Numbered from the stretch's first letter, positions 6,968-15,519 are shown. The stretch is DNA of 46,638 nucleotides from Alphaproteobacteria bacterium (GCA_009694185.1 SHVR01000017.1:1-46638); one strand, 5' to 3'. Program-made: numbers and translations. Notes: generated by a model from the letters alone, not told the origin.

Positions 6968-8552
6968 GAAGCTGGCGCACCCGGTCGCGCAGCTCGGCCT
7001 TGCGGATCTTGGCGGTTGGCGTGCGCGGCAGGCTATCGACGAAGAGGACGCTCTCCGGCAGCCACCATTTCGGTATCTGGGGTGCGAGCCAGGCGAGGAA
7101 GGCCGGGCCGTCGAGGGTGGCGCCGGGACAGCGCACCAGCGCCATGACCGGCCGCTCGCCCCATTTGGCATGGGGCATGCCGACGGCGCCAGCTTCGGCC
7201 ACATCGGGGTGCGCGATCGCCAGATTTTCGAGCTCGATCGAGCTGATCCATTCGCCGCCGGACTTGATGGCATCCTTGGCGCGGTCGGTGATGCGCATGA
7301 AGCCCTGGCCGTCGAGGGTGCCGATGTCGCCGGTCGGAAGCCAGCCGTCGGCATCGGTCGCGGGCTCGCCCGCCCTGAAATAGCGGGCCGCGACCCAATG
7401 GCCGCGCACCTGGATATGGCCGATGGATGTGCCGTCCGGGGGAACCGGCCGGCCGGCCTCGTCGACGGACCGGAATTCGGCGCCGAACACGGGCCGCCCC
7501 TGGCCCGCCATCAGCGCGCGCGCCCGCGCCGGCAGGTCGCTTGCAAGCGGCACGGCAAGCGAGCAGCCGATGGTCGTCTCGGTCATGCCCCAGGCCGGGA
7601 TCACCCGCACCCCATGCTGCTTCTGGTAGGCGTCGACCAGGGCAGGCGGCGGCGCCGAGCCGCCCATGCCGAGGCACTTGAGGCCCGTGAGCCGGTGGTT
7701 GCGCGCGCTCAGATGGTCGAGTAGGCCCTGCCAGATGGTGGGCACGCCGAGCGACATGGTCACGCCCTCGCCCTCGATCAAATCGAGGAGGCGGGCGGGG
7801 TCGAGGTCGCGGCCCGGCAGCACCAGCTTGGCGCCCACCATGGGGGCCATGAACGGCACGCCCCAGCCGACACAGTGGAAGAGGGGCGGCACCGCCAGCA
7901 CCACATCGTCGGCGCCGAGGTTCCAGCCATTGGGCTGCATCAGCGAGAGCGACGAGAGCATGCAGGCGCGGTGGCTGTAGAGTGCCCCCTTCGGCAGGCC
8001 CGTGGTGCCGGAGGTGTAGCAGAGATAGGCGGCGGCCCGCTCGTCGGGCGGCGGCGGCAGCGGGGCATCGGCCGCCTCCAGCAGCGCGTCATAAGAAATC
8101 GGGTCCGGCAGCCGGCACGCGGCCGGCATGGCGGCCGGATCGCACAGCAGCACCGTCCCCTTGATGCGGGTCAAGCGATCGGCGATGGGTTCGCAGAGAG
8201 CCAACCCGTCGAGATCGGCGAACAGCAGCCCGGAGCCCGCATGGCCGATGGTGTAGGCGAGCTGGTCCGGGCCGAGGCGTGGATTGGCGGTGTGCAGGAC
8301 GGCGCCAAGCGCCGCTGTCGCATGGAACAATTCGAGCTGGCGGTGAGTGTTCCAGGCAAGCGTCGTCACCATGTCGCCCGGGCGGACGCCGAGTGCCACG
8401 AGCCCCGCCGCCAGGCGCCGCACGCGCCCCGCCAGGCTCCCATAGGTCAGGCGCGTGGCACCCGAGACCACCTCCACATGGCCGAACTGGCGTTCCGCGA
8501 AGGGCAGCACGCTCCCCACCGCCAGCGAATGATCCTGCATCAGGCCCAGCAC
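6936..8552 (-). CDS. Acyl-CoA synthetase (AMP-binding, fatty-acid ligase type)
   Basis: This 538-residue adenylate-forming enzyme would activate a carboxylic acid to its CoA thioester via an acyl-AMP. Motifs are in order: the phosphate loop YTSGTTGLPKG (about 179-189), AWGMTE (about 323), LPTGDIG (about 413), RITDRAKDAIKSGGEWISS, and the C-terminal catalytic lysine in PRTPTAKIRK. These place it with the medium/long-chain and methylmercaptopropionate-type ligases; the true substrate is not evident. The GTG at 8552 is preceded by AAGGAG at a good distance; an ATG four codons later is the alternative. It stands alone on the minus strand, and the divergent MBL hydrolase gene begins about 100 bases away. 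Confidence 0.92.
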   Translation of the reverse strand: MLGLMQDHSLAVGSVLPFAERQFGHVEVVSGATRLTYGSLAGRVRRLAAGLVALGVRPGDMVTTLAWNTHRQLELFHATAALGAVLHTANPRLGPDQLAYTIGHAGSGLLFADLDGLALCEPIADRLTRIKGTVLLCDPAAMPAACRLPDPISYDALLEAADAPLPPPPDERAAAYLCYTSGTTGLPKGALYSHRACMLSSLSLMQPNGWNLGADDVVLAVPPLFHCVGWGVPFMAPMVGAKLVLPGRDLDPARLLDLIEGEGVTMSLGVPTIWQGLLDHLSARNHRLTGLKCLGMGGSAPPPALVDAYQKQHGVRVIPAWGMTETTIGCSLAVPLASDLPARARALMAGQGRPVFGAEFRSVDEAGRPVPPDGTSIGHIQVRGHWVAARYFRAGEPATDADGWLPTGDIGTLDGQGFMRITDRAKDAIKSGGEWISSIELENLAIAHPDVAEAGAVGMPHAKWGERPVMALVRCPGATLDGPAFLAWLAPQIPKWWLPESVLFVDSLPRTPTAKIRKAELRDRVRQLLKDAAPREPR

Positions 8553-8653
8553 CGCGCGTCTCCTTCTCGTCGCCGTGTCAGTCTAGCCTGACTGGCTTTC
8601 GCCATGCAGCAGGCTACACTCGGCGCCAGTGCCCAGGGCCAAATTGGTTCCCC

Positions 8654-9289
8654 ATGCTCGAGTTCGACATCGTTCCGGTGACGCCGTTCCAGCAGAATTG
8701 CACCGTCCTTTGGTGCCAGGCGACAAAGCGTGCCGTCATCGTCGATCCGGGCGGCGATTTGGAACGGATACTGGCGGCGGTATCCCGCCACCAGGTCGAG
8801 GTGGAGAAGATCTGGCTGACCCATGGCCACCTCGATCATGCGGGCGGCGCGGGCGATCTCAAGGCCCGGCTCGGCGTGCCGATCGAGGGGCCCGAGGAAC
8901 AAGACCGCTTCCTCATCGACGGCTTGGCGAAACAGATGGCGATGTACGGCTTGCCCGCGGCCAAGCCCTTCACGCCCGACCGCTGGCTCGTCGAAGGCGA
9001 TCGGGTCACGATCGGAAACCTGAGCTTCGCCGTACTGCATTGCCCGGGCCACACGCCGGGCCACATCGCCTATGTCAACGCCGAGGCGCGCTTGGCCCTG
9101 GTGGGCGATGTACTGTTCCAGGGCTCGATCGGCCGCACCGACTTTCCGCGTGGCGACCAAGCGGCGCTGATCGCCTCCATCAAGGGGAAGCTCTTTCCCT
9201 TGGGCGACGACATGGCCTTCATCCCGGGCCATGGCCCGATGTCGACGATCGCCATCGAGCGGCGGAGTAATCCCTTCGTCCATGACTGA
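8654..9289 (+). CDS. MBL-fold metallo-hydrolase (glyoxalase II-like, YcbL type)
   Basis: This 211-residue metallo-beta-lactamase-fold protein has the metal-binding THGHLDH motif (residues 56-62), the second-site histidine in CPGHTPGH, the bridging aspartate in VGDVLFQGSIGRTD and the C-terminal FIPGHGPMS histidine. This pattern matches compact YcbL-like hydrolases related to glyoxalase II, which hydrolyse glutathione thioesters or similar substrates in the cytoplasm. No signal peptide is present. All expected ligands are conserved, so it should be active. The alpha/beta hydrolase gene follows 78 bases downstream on the same strand. Confidence 0.92.
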   Translation: MLEFDIVPVTPFQQNCTVLWCQATKRAVIVDPGGDLERILAAVSRHQVEVEKIWLTHGHLDHAGGAGDLKARLGVPIEGPEEQDRFLIDGLAKQMAMYGLPAAKPFTPDRWLVEGDRVTIGNLSFAVLHCPGHTPGHIAYVNAEARLALVGDVLFQGSIGRTDFPRGDQAALIASIKGKLFPLGDDMAFIPGHGPMSTIAIERRSNPFVHD

Positions 9290-9367
9290 TCGATCGGCCA
9301 AGGTTGCCGAGCCGCCGGCCCTGTGGGAGGCTTGCGAAACCGACGGCCGCCAACACAGGAGCGCTCC

Positions 9368-10249
9368 ATGGCACATGCGACGACCGATGACGGGGTCAAA
9401 CTCTATTTCGAGGAAGCCGGTAGCGGCACGCCCGTCATCTTCGTGCACGAGTTCGCCGGCGACTATCGGAGCTGGGAACCCCAGATGCGCTGCCTCGCCC
9501 GGCAATATCGCTGCATTACCTACAACGCCCGTGGCTATCCGCCGTCGGACGTGCCGACCGAGGTCGCGAAATACAGCCAGGCGCGCGCCTCGGCCGACAT
9601 CAAGTCGGTCCTCGATCACCTCAAGATCGAGAAGGCGCATGTGGTCGGCCTCTCCATGGGTGGGTTCGCGGTTCTGCATTTCGGCCTGACCTTCCCCGAG
9701 CGGGCGCTCTCGCTGATCGTCGCCGGCTGCGGCTATGGCGCCGAGCGCGACCAGCGCGAGAAATTCCGGGGCGAGGGCGAAAAGATCGCAACCCGGCTCG
9801 AGAAAGAGGGCATGGCAGCCTTCGCCAACACCTATGCGCTCGGGCCGACCCGCGTCCAGTACCAGAACAAGGACCCGCGTGGCTGGCGGGAATTCGCCGA
9901 CCAATTGGCCGAACATTCCGCCAAGGGCTCGGCCTTGACCCAGCTCGGCGTGCAGCGCGAGCGGCCGTCGATCTACGACCTCGAGGACAAGATGAAGCGG
10001 CTCACGGTGCCGACGCTCATCATGACTGGCGACGAGGACTGGCCTTGCCTCTTGCCGAACGTCTTCATGAAACGGACGATCCCGTCGGCCGCGCTTCTCG
10101 TCATGCCGAACGCCGGCCATACCATCAACATCGAGGACCCGGACGTCTTCAACGCGGCTTGCGCCGACTTCTTCGCCCAGGTCGACGCCGGCCGCTGGCC
10201 CATGCGCGACCCGCGCGCCATGAGCGAGAGCATCACCGGCATCAAGTAG
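9368..10249 (+). CDS. Alpha/beta hydrolase with intact nucleophile serine
   Basis: This 293-residue alpha/beta-fold hydrolase has the nucleophile elbow GLSMGG (Ser96), an oxyanion-side VHEFAGDYRSW segment, the acid in MTGDEDWPC and the histidine in NAGHTINIED. The frame extends upstream, but the ATG at 9368 has a CAGGAG ribosome site and the family start context MAHATTDDGVKLYFEE. It resembles carboxyl-ester or C-C bond hydrolases of the MhpC/peroxidase-like type; the substrate is unknown. A second gene at 14659-15498 is a clear paralogue that lacks the serine. A short hairpin follows the stop codon. Confidence 0.9.
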   Translation: MAHATTDDGVKLYFEEAGSGTPVIFVHEFAGDYRSWEPQMRCLARQYRCITYNARGYPPSDVPTEVAKYSQARASADIKSVLDHLKIEKAHVVGLSMGGFAVLHFGLTFPERALSLIVAGCGYGAERDQREKFRGEGEKIATRLEKEGMAAFANTYALGPTRVQYQNKDPRGWREFADQLAEHSAKGSALTQLGVQRERPSIYDLEDKMKRLTVPTLIMTGDEDWPCLLPNVFMKRTIPSAALLVMPNAGHTINIEDPDVFNAACADFFAQVDAGRWPMRDPRAMSESITGIK

Positions 10250-10265
10250 TCGCAAGGCGGCGCCG

Positions 10266-10288
10266 GACGGCCGGCGGGAACGGCCGTC
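10266..10288 (+). terminator. Hairpin after the alpha/beta hydrolase gene
   Basis: A perfect 8-base stem (gacggccg and cggccgtc) encloses a 7-base loop, 17 bases past the stop codon. There is no T-run, so it is at best a weak intrinsic terminator or an mRNA-end stabiliser. Confidence 0.35.
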
Positions 10289-10309
10289 ACGGCGGCACCT
10301 GGAGCGGTA

Positions 10310-10420
10310 ATCCGCCAACTACTACTCTCTATGCTTCATCTATATTTTGATATTATTTTCAATAATTCCAATATACTGTTATCTAAAATACTCTGTATTT
10401 AATTGATTAAGCCCTTGCTA
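10310..10420. other. Low-GC intergenic island upstream of the caspase-like gene
   Basis: About 110 bases are strongly A+T-rich, in sharp contrast to the GC-rich surroundings. Possible sigma-70 boxes can be picked out (TTGATA at 10347-10352, TATACT at 10372-10377), but the 19-base spacing is poor. It probably contains the promoter region of the caspase-like gene, or marks the edge of transferred DNA. Confidence 0.5.
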
Positions 10421-10494
10421 ACTTTTACGAGCCATCCTGCGGTCCTTGCTTTCGCCACTGATAGCGCGGTTATGGCGCGGGGTTCGGATCAGAC

Positions 10495-10533
10495 ATGCGT
10501 TGGTATGCTGCCGCCTTACTGTTGTGCGCCTAG
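10495..10533 (+). other. Start of the caspase-like gene's signal peptide, closed by an in-frame amber codon
   Basis: From the ATG at 10495 the frame reads MRWYAAALLLCA and hits TAG at 10531-10533. It then continues without further interruption as LLVPWADAHA and into the caspase-like domain. Joined together this is a well-formed Sec signal peptide ending in AHA. The stop is therefore a nonsense change, a sequencing error or a suppressed codon inside an otherwise intact gene. Confidence 0.7.
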
Positions 10534-10536
10534 CTA

Positions 10537-12738
10537 TTGGTGCCCTGGGCCGATGCTCATGCCGAGCGGCGCATCGCGCTCGTCATCGGCAATGCGGCTT
10601 ACAAGGAAGCGCCGCTCGCCAACCCTGTGAACGATGCCCGGTCGATCGCGGCAAAGCTTGCCCAGCTTGGTTATCAGGTGGACAAGCGGGAGAATCTGGA
10701 CCTTCGTCAGATGACTCGCGCGGTGACCGATTTCGGCGAGGCCGTGCACCGGAACGGCGGTCATGCGCTGTTCTACTTTGCCGGACATGGCATGCAGGTC
10801 GATGGCCGGAACTATCTCATTCCCGTGGATGCGAAGATCGCGAACGAGCGCTCGGTGATCTCTGAGGCGGTGGATATCGAGATCGTGACCCGCCAACTGG
10901 ACCAGTCGGGCAAGGGGATCAGCATCGTCGTCCTCGATGCGTGCCGGGACAATCCCTTTGAGCGGCGGGTCCCCGGCGGCGGCGCCAGCCGTGGCTTGGC
11001 CCTCATCAATGCGCCGAGTGGCACGCTGATCGCCTATGCCACGGCGCCCGGCAAAGTGGCGGCGGACGGCGCGGGATCCAATGGCATCTACACGGGTGAA
11101 TTGTTGAAGGTGATGGACGAGCCCGGCCTTCGGGTGGAGGACATGTTCAAGCGGGCGCGGGCGGGGGTCGAAGAGCGGACCGGCGGCATGCAGATCCCGT
11201 GGGAGACGTCGTCGATCAAGGGGGATTTCTACTTCGTGGCGAAGAACGCCACCGTGGCGTCGCTCGGAAACTCGGTCCCTGTTGTGGGCGTCGACGAGCG
11301 GCAGATCGAGATTGCCGCCTGGCAAAGCCTCGGCACCAACCCAACAACATCGGTGCTGAAGGCGTTCTTGAAACAATTCCCGGGCGGCGCCTATGCGGGG
11401 CTTGCCAAGGCCAAGCTCGATGACGTGCGGGCGGCCAAGGCCGAGGAGACGCGGCTGGTGGCGGCCGAGGCCGATCGGGCGCGGCTGGAAGCGGAGCGCC
11501 AGCGCCTGGCGGCCCAGGCCGAGCTGGCACGCCTCGAGACGGAGCGGACGAAGACGGCCGTCGAGAAAGCGGAAAGCCAGCGCTTGGCGGCCGAGGCCGA
11601 GCAGGCACGGCTGGAGGCGGAGCGGAAGAAAATTGCCTTCGAGAAAGCGGAAAGCCAACGACGGGTGGCCCTGGCCGAGCAGTTGCGGCTGGAGACGGAG
11701 CGCCAGCGCAAGGCCGCCGCCGCCGAGGACGCGCGCCGGGAGGGCGACGGGAAGAAGGCCGCGAGCGCCGGAAAAATTCAGCTTGCCGCCCTTGTCCCCG
11801 CCGCGCCAGCGACCGGGCCCACCCCTCTGCGGCCGGCGGTCGGCATCTTCCCGGCCGCGCCCGAGGTGCCGGAGCCGGGTTCGGTGTTCCGTGACTGCCC
11901 GAATTGCCCGGACATGGCGGCGGTGCCGGTGGGAAGTTTCACGATGGGCGCCGATCCCGGCGAGGAGCAGCGTGAGGAGGTACCCGAGCCGTTGCGTGGC
12001 CGCTCACAACCGCAGCGCCGGGTCACAATTGCGAAGTCTTTCGCCCTCGGGCAGGGCCATGTGACGCGCGGCGAGTATGCCGCGTTCGTCGCCGACACGG
12101 GCCGCGCGATGCCGGATAGTTGCTATATCTATCAGAACAACAAATGGCAGTCGGTCACCGGCCGATCCTGGCGTAATCCGGGCTTCGAGCAGACGGACCG
12201 GCACCCGGTGGTATGCGTGAGCTGGGACGACGCCCAGGCCTATGCCCATTGGCTCTCGCTCAAGACCGGCAAGCCTTATCGGTTGGCGAGCGAAGCGGAG
12301 TGGGAATATGCGGCGCGGGCCGGGTCGAGTACGGCGCGCTATTGGGGTAATGACCGGGATCTTGCCTGCAAGTATGCGAATGTGGCCGATAAAACGGCAG
12401 CCAAACAACTGAGCTGGCCAAAGTCCACAGCCTACATTTTCCCTTGTAGCGACGGATACGTTTACACGTCGCCGGTTGGCAGCTTCGAGGCGAACGACTT
12501 TGAACTCCATGACATGCTCGGCAACGCCTGGCAATGGACCGATGATTGCTGGAACGCCAACTACGAAGGCGCACCCAGCAATGGCGCGGTATGGAACTCC
12601 GGGGACTGCAAGTCTCGCGTCCTTCGTGGCGGCTCCTGGTTTGATGTTCCGCGGAGCGTTCGCGCGGCAGACCGCGGCCGGTACGATGCCGAAGACCGCA
12701 GCAGCTATATCGGATTCCGCGTCGCCCGGAGCTTCTGA
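10537..12738 (+). CDS. Caspase-like peptidase / FGE-sulfatase (SUMF1-type) fusion protein
   Basis: The open frame after the amber codon gives 733 residues from a TTG at 10537. Residues about 10-230 are a C14-type caspase-like domain with the catalytic dyad in FYFAGHGMQ (His84) and VVLDACRDNP (Cys136). Residues about 290-410 are a charged alanine/glutamate/arginine coiled coil containing a 26-residue repeat. After a proline/alanine linker, residues about 450-733 form a formylglycine-generating-enzyme-like domain (VPVGSFTMGADP, RLASEAEWEYAARAG, MLGNAWQWTDDCW, VLRGGSWFD, IGFRVARSF). I do not see the FGE active-site cysteine pair, so this domain is more likely structural or binding. The original start was probably the ATG at 10495 with a signal peptide, so the protein was exported. 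Activity and target are unknown. Confidence 0.85.
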   Translation: MVPWADAHAERRIALVIGNAAYKEAPLANPVNDARSIAAKLAQLGYQVDKRENLDLRQMTRAVTDFGEAVHRNGGHALFYFAGHGMQVDGRNYLIPVDAKIANERSVISEAVDIEIVTRQLDQSGKGISIVVLDACRDNPFERRVPGGGASRGLALINAPSGTLIAYATAPGKVAADGAGSNGIYTGELLKVMDEPGLRVEDMFKRARAGVEERTGGMQIPWETSSIKGDFYFVAKNATVASLGNSVPVVGVDERQIEIAAWQSLGTNPTTSVLKAFLKQFPGGAYAGLAKAKLDDVRAAKAEETRLVAAEADRARLEAERQRLAAQAELARLETERTKTAVEKAESQRLAAEAEQARLEAERKKIAFEKAESQRRVALAEQLRLETERQRKAAAAEDARREGDGKKAASAGKIQLAALVPAAPATGPTPLRPAVGIFPAAPEVPEPGSVFRDCPNCPDMAAVPVGSFTMGADPGEEQREEVPEPLRGRSQPQRRVTIAKSFALGQGHVTRGEYAAFVADTGRAMPDSCYIYQNNKWQSVTGRSWRNPGFEQTDRHPVVCVSWDDAQAYAHWLSLKTGKPYRLASEAEWEYAARAGSSTARYWGNDRDLACKYANVADKTAAKQLSWPKSTAYIFPCSDGYVYTSPVGSFEANDFELHDMLGNAWQWTDDCWNANYEGAPSNGAVWNSGDCKSRVLRGGSWFDVPRSVRAADRGRYDAEDRSSYIGFRVARSF
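11503..11736 (+). repeat. Three tandem 78-base units in the coiled coil
   Basis: Units start at 11503, 11581 and 11659, exactly 78 bases (26 codons) apart. Each encodes a version of an RLAAEAEQARLEAER segment followed by an EKAESQR-like end. The third unit has diverged most. In-frame repeats of this kind change coil length without breaking the gene. Confidence 0.75.
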
Positions 12739-12750
12739 CCGCCCGCCTCG

Positions 12751-14043
12751 TCAGCGCACCGGCATCACCAGGTCGGGGAGCCAAGTGGTGAGGATCGGAA
12801 AGACCGTGATCAGGCCGAGCGACAAGAGCATCACCAGGAAGATCGGCCACATATAGCGCCAGAACTCTTGCAGCGTGATATTGGCCATGCGGCACAAGAG
12901 ATACATGGTGAGGCCATAGGGCGGCGTCACCAGGCCGATCAGCAGGTTGAAGACGGTGACGACGCCGAAATGCACCTCGTTGATGCCGAGCGCCTTCACC
13001 GTCGGCATCAGCAAGGGCACGAACACCAGGATGATCGGCACCGTGTCCAGCATGCAGCCGAGCAGCAGATAGATGATGTTGACGCCAATGAGGAAGAGGA
13101 GCGGGTCGGTGGTGACCCCAGCGACCCAGTTGGCAAGCCCATCGGCGGCGCCATAGAGGGTCAGCACCCGGCCGAACACCGCGGCTGCCGCAATGATGAG
13201 GAAGACCGAGCCCACGGTCTTGACCGTGGCGAGGGTCTGGCGGGCGAAGTCCTTGGCCGTCATCTCGCGGTAGAGCGGGCCACCCACAAGAATGACCGCG
13301 ATGACGCCGAGGACGGCCGCCTCGGTCGGTGTCACGATGCCGGCAAGGATGCTGCCCAACACCACGATCGGAATGAGCAGCACGGGTAGGCCGGTGACGG
13401 TCACGCGCATGCGCTCGCCATAGGGCATGCGCGGCTCGCGCGGATAGCCATGGCGGCGGGCGACGAAGTAGGCCTGGATCATCAGGAAGAGCCCCAGCAT
13501 GACGCCCGGCACGGCGCCGCCAAAGAACAGGCGGCCGACCGAGGTCTCGGTTGCGGCGGCGAACAGGATGAAGGAGATACTGGGTGGAATGAGCGGGCCG
13601 ATCATCGCCGCCCCGCCGATGATGGAGGCGGCATAGGCCACCGGATAGCCGCTCCGCTGCATGGCCGGAATGAGCAGCTTGCCGGTCGCCGCCGCATCGG
13701 CCAAATCGGAGCCCGACATGCCGGCCATGATCATGTTGACGGTGATGCTGACATGGGCGAGGCCGCCGGCAATATGGCCGACATAGGCCTTGGCGAGATT
13801 AACGAGGCGCTGGGTCACGCCGCTGACCAGGGCGAGGTCTCCCATCAGCACGAAGAACGGGATCGCCATCAGGACGAAATGGTTGATCCCCTGCCACATG
13901 GTGGTCGGCACCGTCGAGAGCGGGATCGGATTGGGTGCCAGCCAGAGGCCGACGAAGGACGAAGCGAGCAGGACGATCCAAATCGGAACCCTGAGGGCAA
14001 AGAGGGCGAAAAAAGTAATGACGATGGCAACGAGCGGGCTCAT
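12751..14043 (-). CDS. dctM: TRAP transporter large permease (DctM)
   Basis: This 430-residue protein is very hydrophobic, with about a dozen membrane segments, and matches the DctM family in length and motifs (LMGDLALVSGVTQRLVNLA, GMSGSDLADAAATGKLLIPA, YPVAYAASIIGGAAMIGPLIPPS, PTEAAVLGV, LIGLVTPPYG). With DctQ it forms the sodium-coupled membrane complex that takes up the organic acid delivered by the periplasmic DctP protein. It is last in a four-gene minus-strand operon, 3 bases after dctQ. Its end lies close to, and convergent with, the caspase-like gene. Confidence 0.95.
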   Translation of the reverse strand: MSPLVAIVITFFALFALRVPIWIVLLASSFVGLWLAPNPIPLSTVPTTMWQGINHFVLMAIPFFVLMGDLALVSGVTQRLVNLAKAYVGHIAGGLAHVSITVNMIMAGMSGSDLADAAATGKLLIPAMQRSGYPVAYAASIIGGAAMIGPLIPPSISFILFAAATETSVGRLFFGGAVPGVMLGLFLMIQAYFVARRHGYPREPRMPYGERMRVTVTGLPVLLIPIVVLGSILAGIVTPTEAAVLGVIAVILVGGPLYREMTAKDFARQTLATVKTVGSVFLIIAAAAVFGRVLTLYGAADGLANWVAGVTTDPLLFLIGVNIIYLLLGCMLDTVPIILVFVPLLMPTVKALGINEVHFGVVTVFNLLIGLVTPPYGLTMYLLCRMANITLQEFWRYMWPIFLVMLLSLGLITVFPILTTWLPDLVMPVR

Positions 14044-14046
14044 GGC

Positions 14047-14652
14047 TCAGATCGCCGGTTCGGATGCGGGGCGCACCGGCTTGCCCAGGAGCCGCTTGGC
14101 GATGAGGGCGATGGTGTGGAGGATCATCAGGCCGCCCGAGACCGGGACCGTGTAGGCGAAGATCGACAAGGGCAGGCCGAGCGAGATGGTCGACATGATG
14201 TCGAGCATTCCGGCATTCTGCCAACCGAACCAGGTGACGGGTGCGAGAACGCCTAGCGTCACCGCGTCACCCGCCAGAAGCATCGCACGCCGGAGCCAAG
14301 CGGGCGCCAGATCATAGACGACGGTCATGGTGATATGATCGTCCGAGCGTTGTAGGGTGGCCGCCCCCCAGAGCGCCAGCCAGAGCATCACCAGGCGCGC
14401 GAATTCCTCGGTCCAGGGCACGTTCAAGGTCTCGGAGAAGGCGTAGCGCACCACGACCTGGAGGCTCGAGGCCGCGAGCATGGCGAGCATCAGGAACTGG
14501 CTCATGGTGTCCTCGATGGCACGCCAGGGATCGAGCCGGCCGGCCGGGTCCCGCCAGCCGTCGCGGATGGTCCAGGCAAGGGCAAGCGCCACCGGCACGA
14601 GGATGGCCAGGAGCCATTGGAGCTCGCTCGGCATCGGCATGAACATGCGCAC
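14047..14652 (-). CDS. dctQ: TRAP transporter small permease (DctQ)
   Basis: This 201-residue inner-membrane protein has four predicted hydrophobic segments and the DctQ hallmarks, including the FSETLNVPWTEEFARLVMLW motif and a C-terminal cytoplasmic tail. It pairs with DctM in the tripartite ATP-independent transporter. The N-terminus reads MRMFMPMPSELQWLL, so the exact start is uncertain by a few codons. It starts 6 bases after the alpha/beta hydrolase gene and is followed 3 bases later by dctM, so the genes should be translated from one mRNA. Confidence 0.92.
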   Translation of the reverse strand: MRMFMPMPSELQWLLAILVPVALALAWTIRDGWRDPAGRLDPWRAIEDTMSQFLMLAMLAASSLQVVVRYAFSETLNVPWTEEFARLVMLWLALWGAATLQRSDDHITMTVVYDLAPAWLRRAMLLAGDAVTLGVLAPVTWFGWQNAGMLDIMSTISLGLPLSIFAYTVPVSGGLMILHTIALIAKRLLGKPVRPASEPAI

Positions 14653-14658
14653 CCCCCT

Positions 14659-15498
14659 CTAGGCCGACCAGGTGCCCCAACGGCCGCTGTCTACGGCGGC
14701 GAGGAACTGGGCGACATGGGCGTTGAACAGCGCCGGCTCCTCGGAATTGAGCGTGTGTCCGCACATCGGCACGACAGCAAGCCCGGCATGGGGTGCATGG
14801 CTGGCCACAAACCGGCAGGCGTCGAAGGCGGGCGCGTCCCGGTCGCCCACCATGACCAGGATGGGCATGGGCAAGGCCGCGATGCGATCCTTCAGGTCGA
14901 AGACCGGCTTCCGGCCCATCAGCGCGTTGCGCATCATGTGGGCGGTGCCGATGGCCGAGAAGCCGGCCATCCGCGCCAGGAACTCGCGCCAGCCGCGCGG
15001 GTCCTTCCGGCGGTAGATCACTCGCTGGGGCGCGTTCTCGATGTTGGCGACGATGCCGGCCGTCCCCTTCGCCTCGATGTCGTCGGCGAACCGCCTAGCG
15101 CCCGCCAGCCAGTTCTCCCGGTCGACGCTGCCGGCACCCGCACCCGCCACGACGAGGCCCCTGACCAGTCGGGGGTGCTGGATCGCCATATTGAGGGCGA
15201 GATTGCCGCCGGTCGCGAGCCCAACCAGGTGGGCCTCGACAAGCCCGAGCGCGCCCATGAACTGGCGCAGATCCTCGATCAGCGTGTCATGGTCGTAGGC
15301 GGATTCCGCGGCTGGCACGCTCGATGGCGGATATCCCCGGTAATTGTAGGTAATGACCCGATAGCGCCGGGCGAAATAGCGGACCTGGGGTTCCCAGGCC
15401 CGCATGTCGCCGGCGAATTCGTGCAGGAAAACCAGTGGCCGGCCGGACCCCGTCTCCTCGTAATAGAGGTCGACGCCGTTGACCGCGACGCTCGCCAT
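14659..15498 (-). CDS. Alpha/beta hydrolase-fold protein with Ala in place of the nucleophile Ser
   Basis: This 279-residue alpha/beta-fold protein is clearly paralogous to the one at 9368-10249: both have HEFAGDxRxWEPQ, an ITYNxRGYPPS segment and a C-terminus of the form FxAxVDxGRW. The elbow here reads GLATGG, so the expected nucleophile (residue 95) is alanine. The acid (VGDRDAP) and histidine (CGHTLN) positions are kept. It may have lost classical esterase activity, use a different mechanism, or serve as a binding protein. It is embedded between dctP and dctQ, so it probably acts on, or senses, the compound imported by the TRAP system. Confidence 0.88.
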   Translation of the reverse strand: MASVAVNGVDLYYEETGSGRPLVFLHEFAGDMRAWEPQVRYFARRYRVITYNYRGYPPSSVPAAESAYDHDTLIEDLRQFMGALGLVEAHLVGLATGGNLALNMAIQHPRLVRGLVVAGAGAGSVDRENWLAGARRFADDIEAKGTAGIVANIENAPQRVIYRRKDPRGWREFLARMAGFSAIGTAHMMRNALMGRKPVFDLKDRIAALPMPILVMVGDRDAPAFDACRFVASHAPHAGLAVVPMCGHTLNSEEPALFNAHVAQFLAAVDSGRWGTWSA

Positions 15499-15519
15499 GG
15501 CCGTTGTCCCGAGTGCGGC

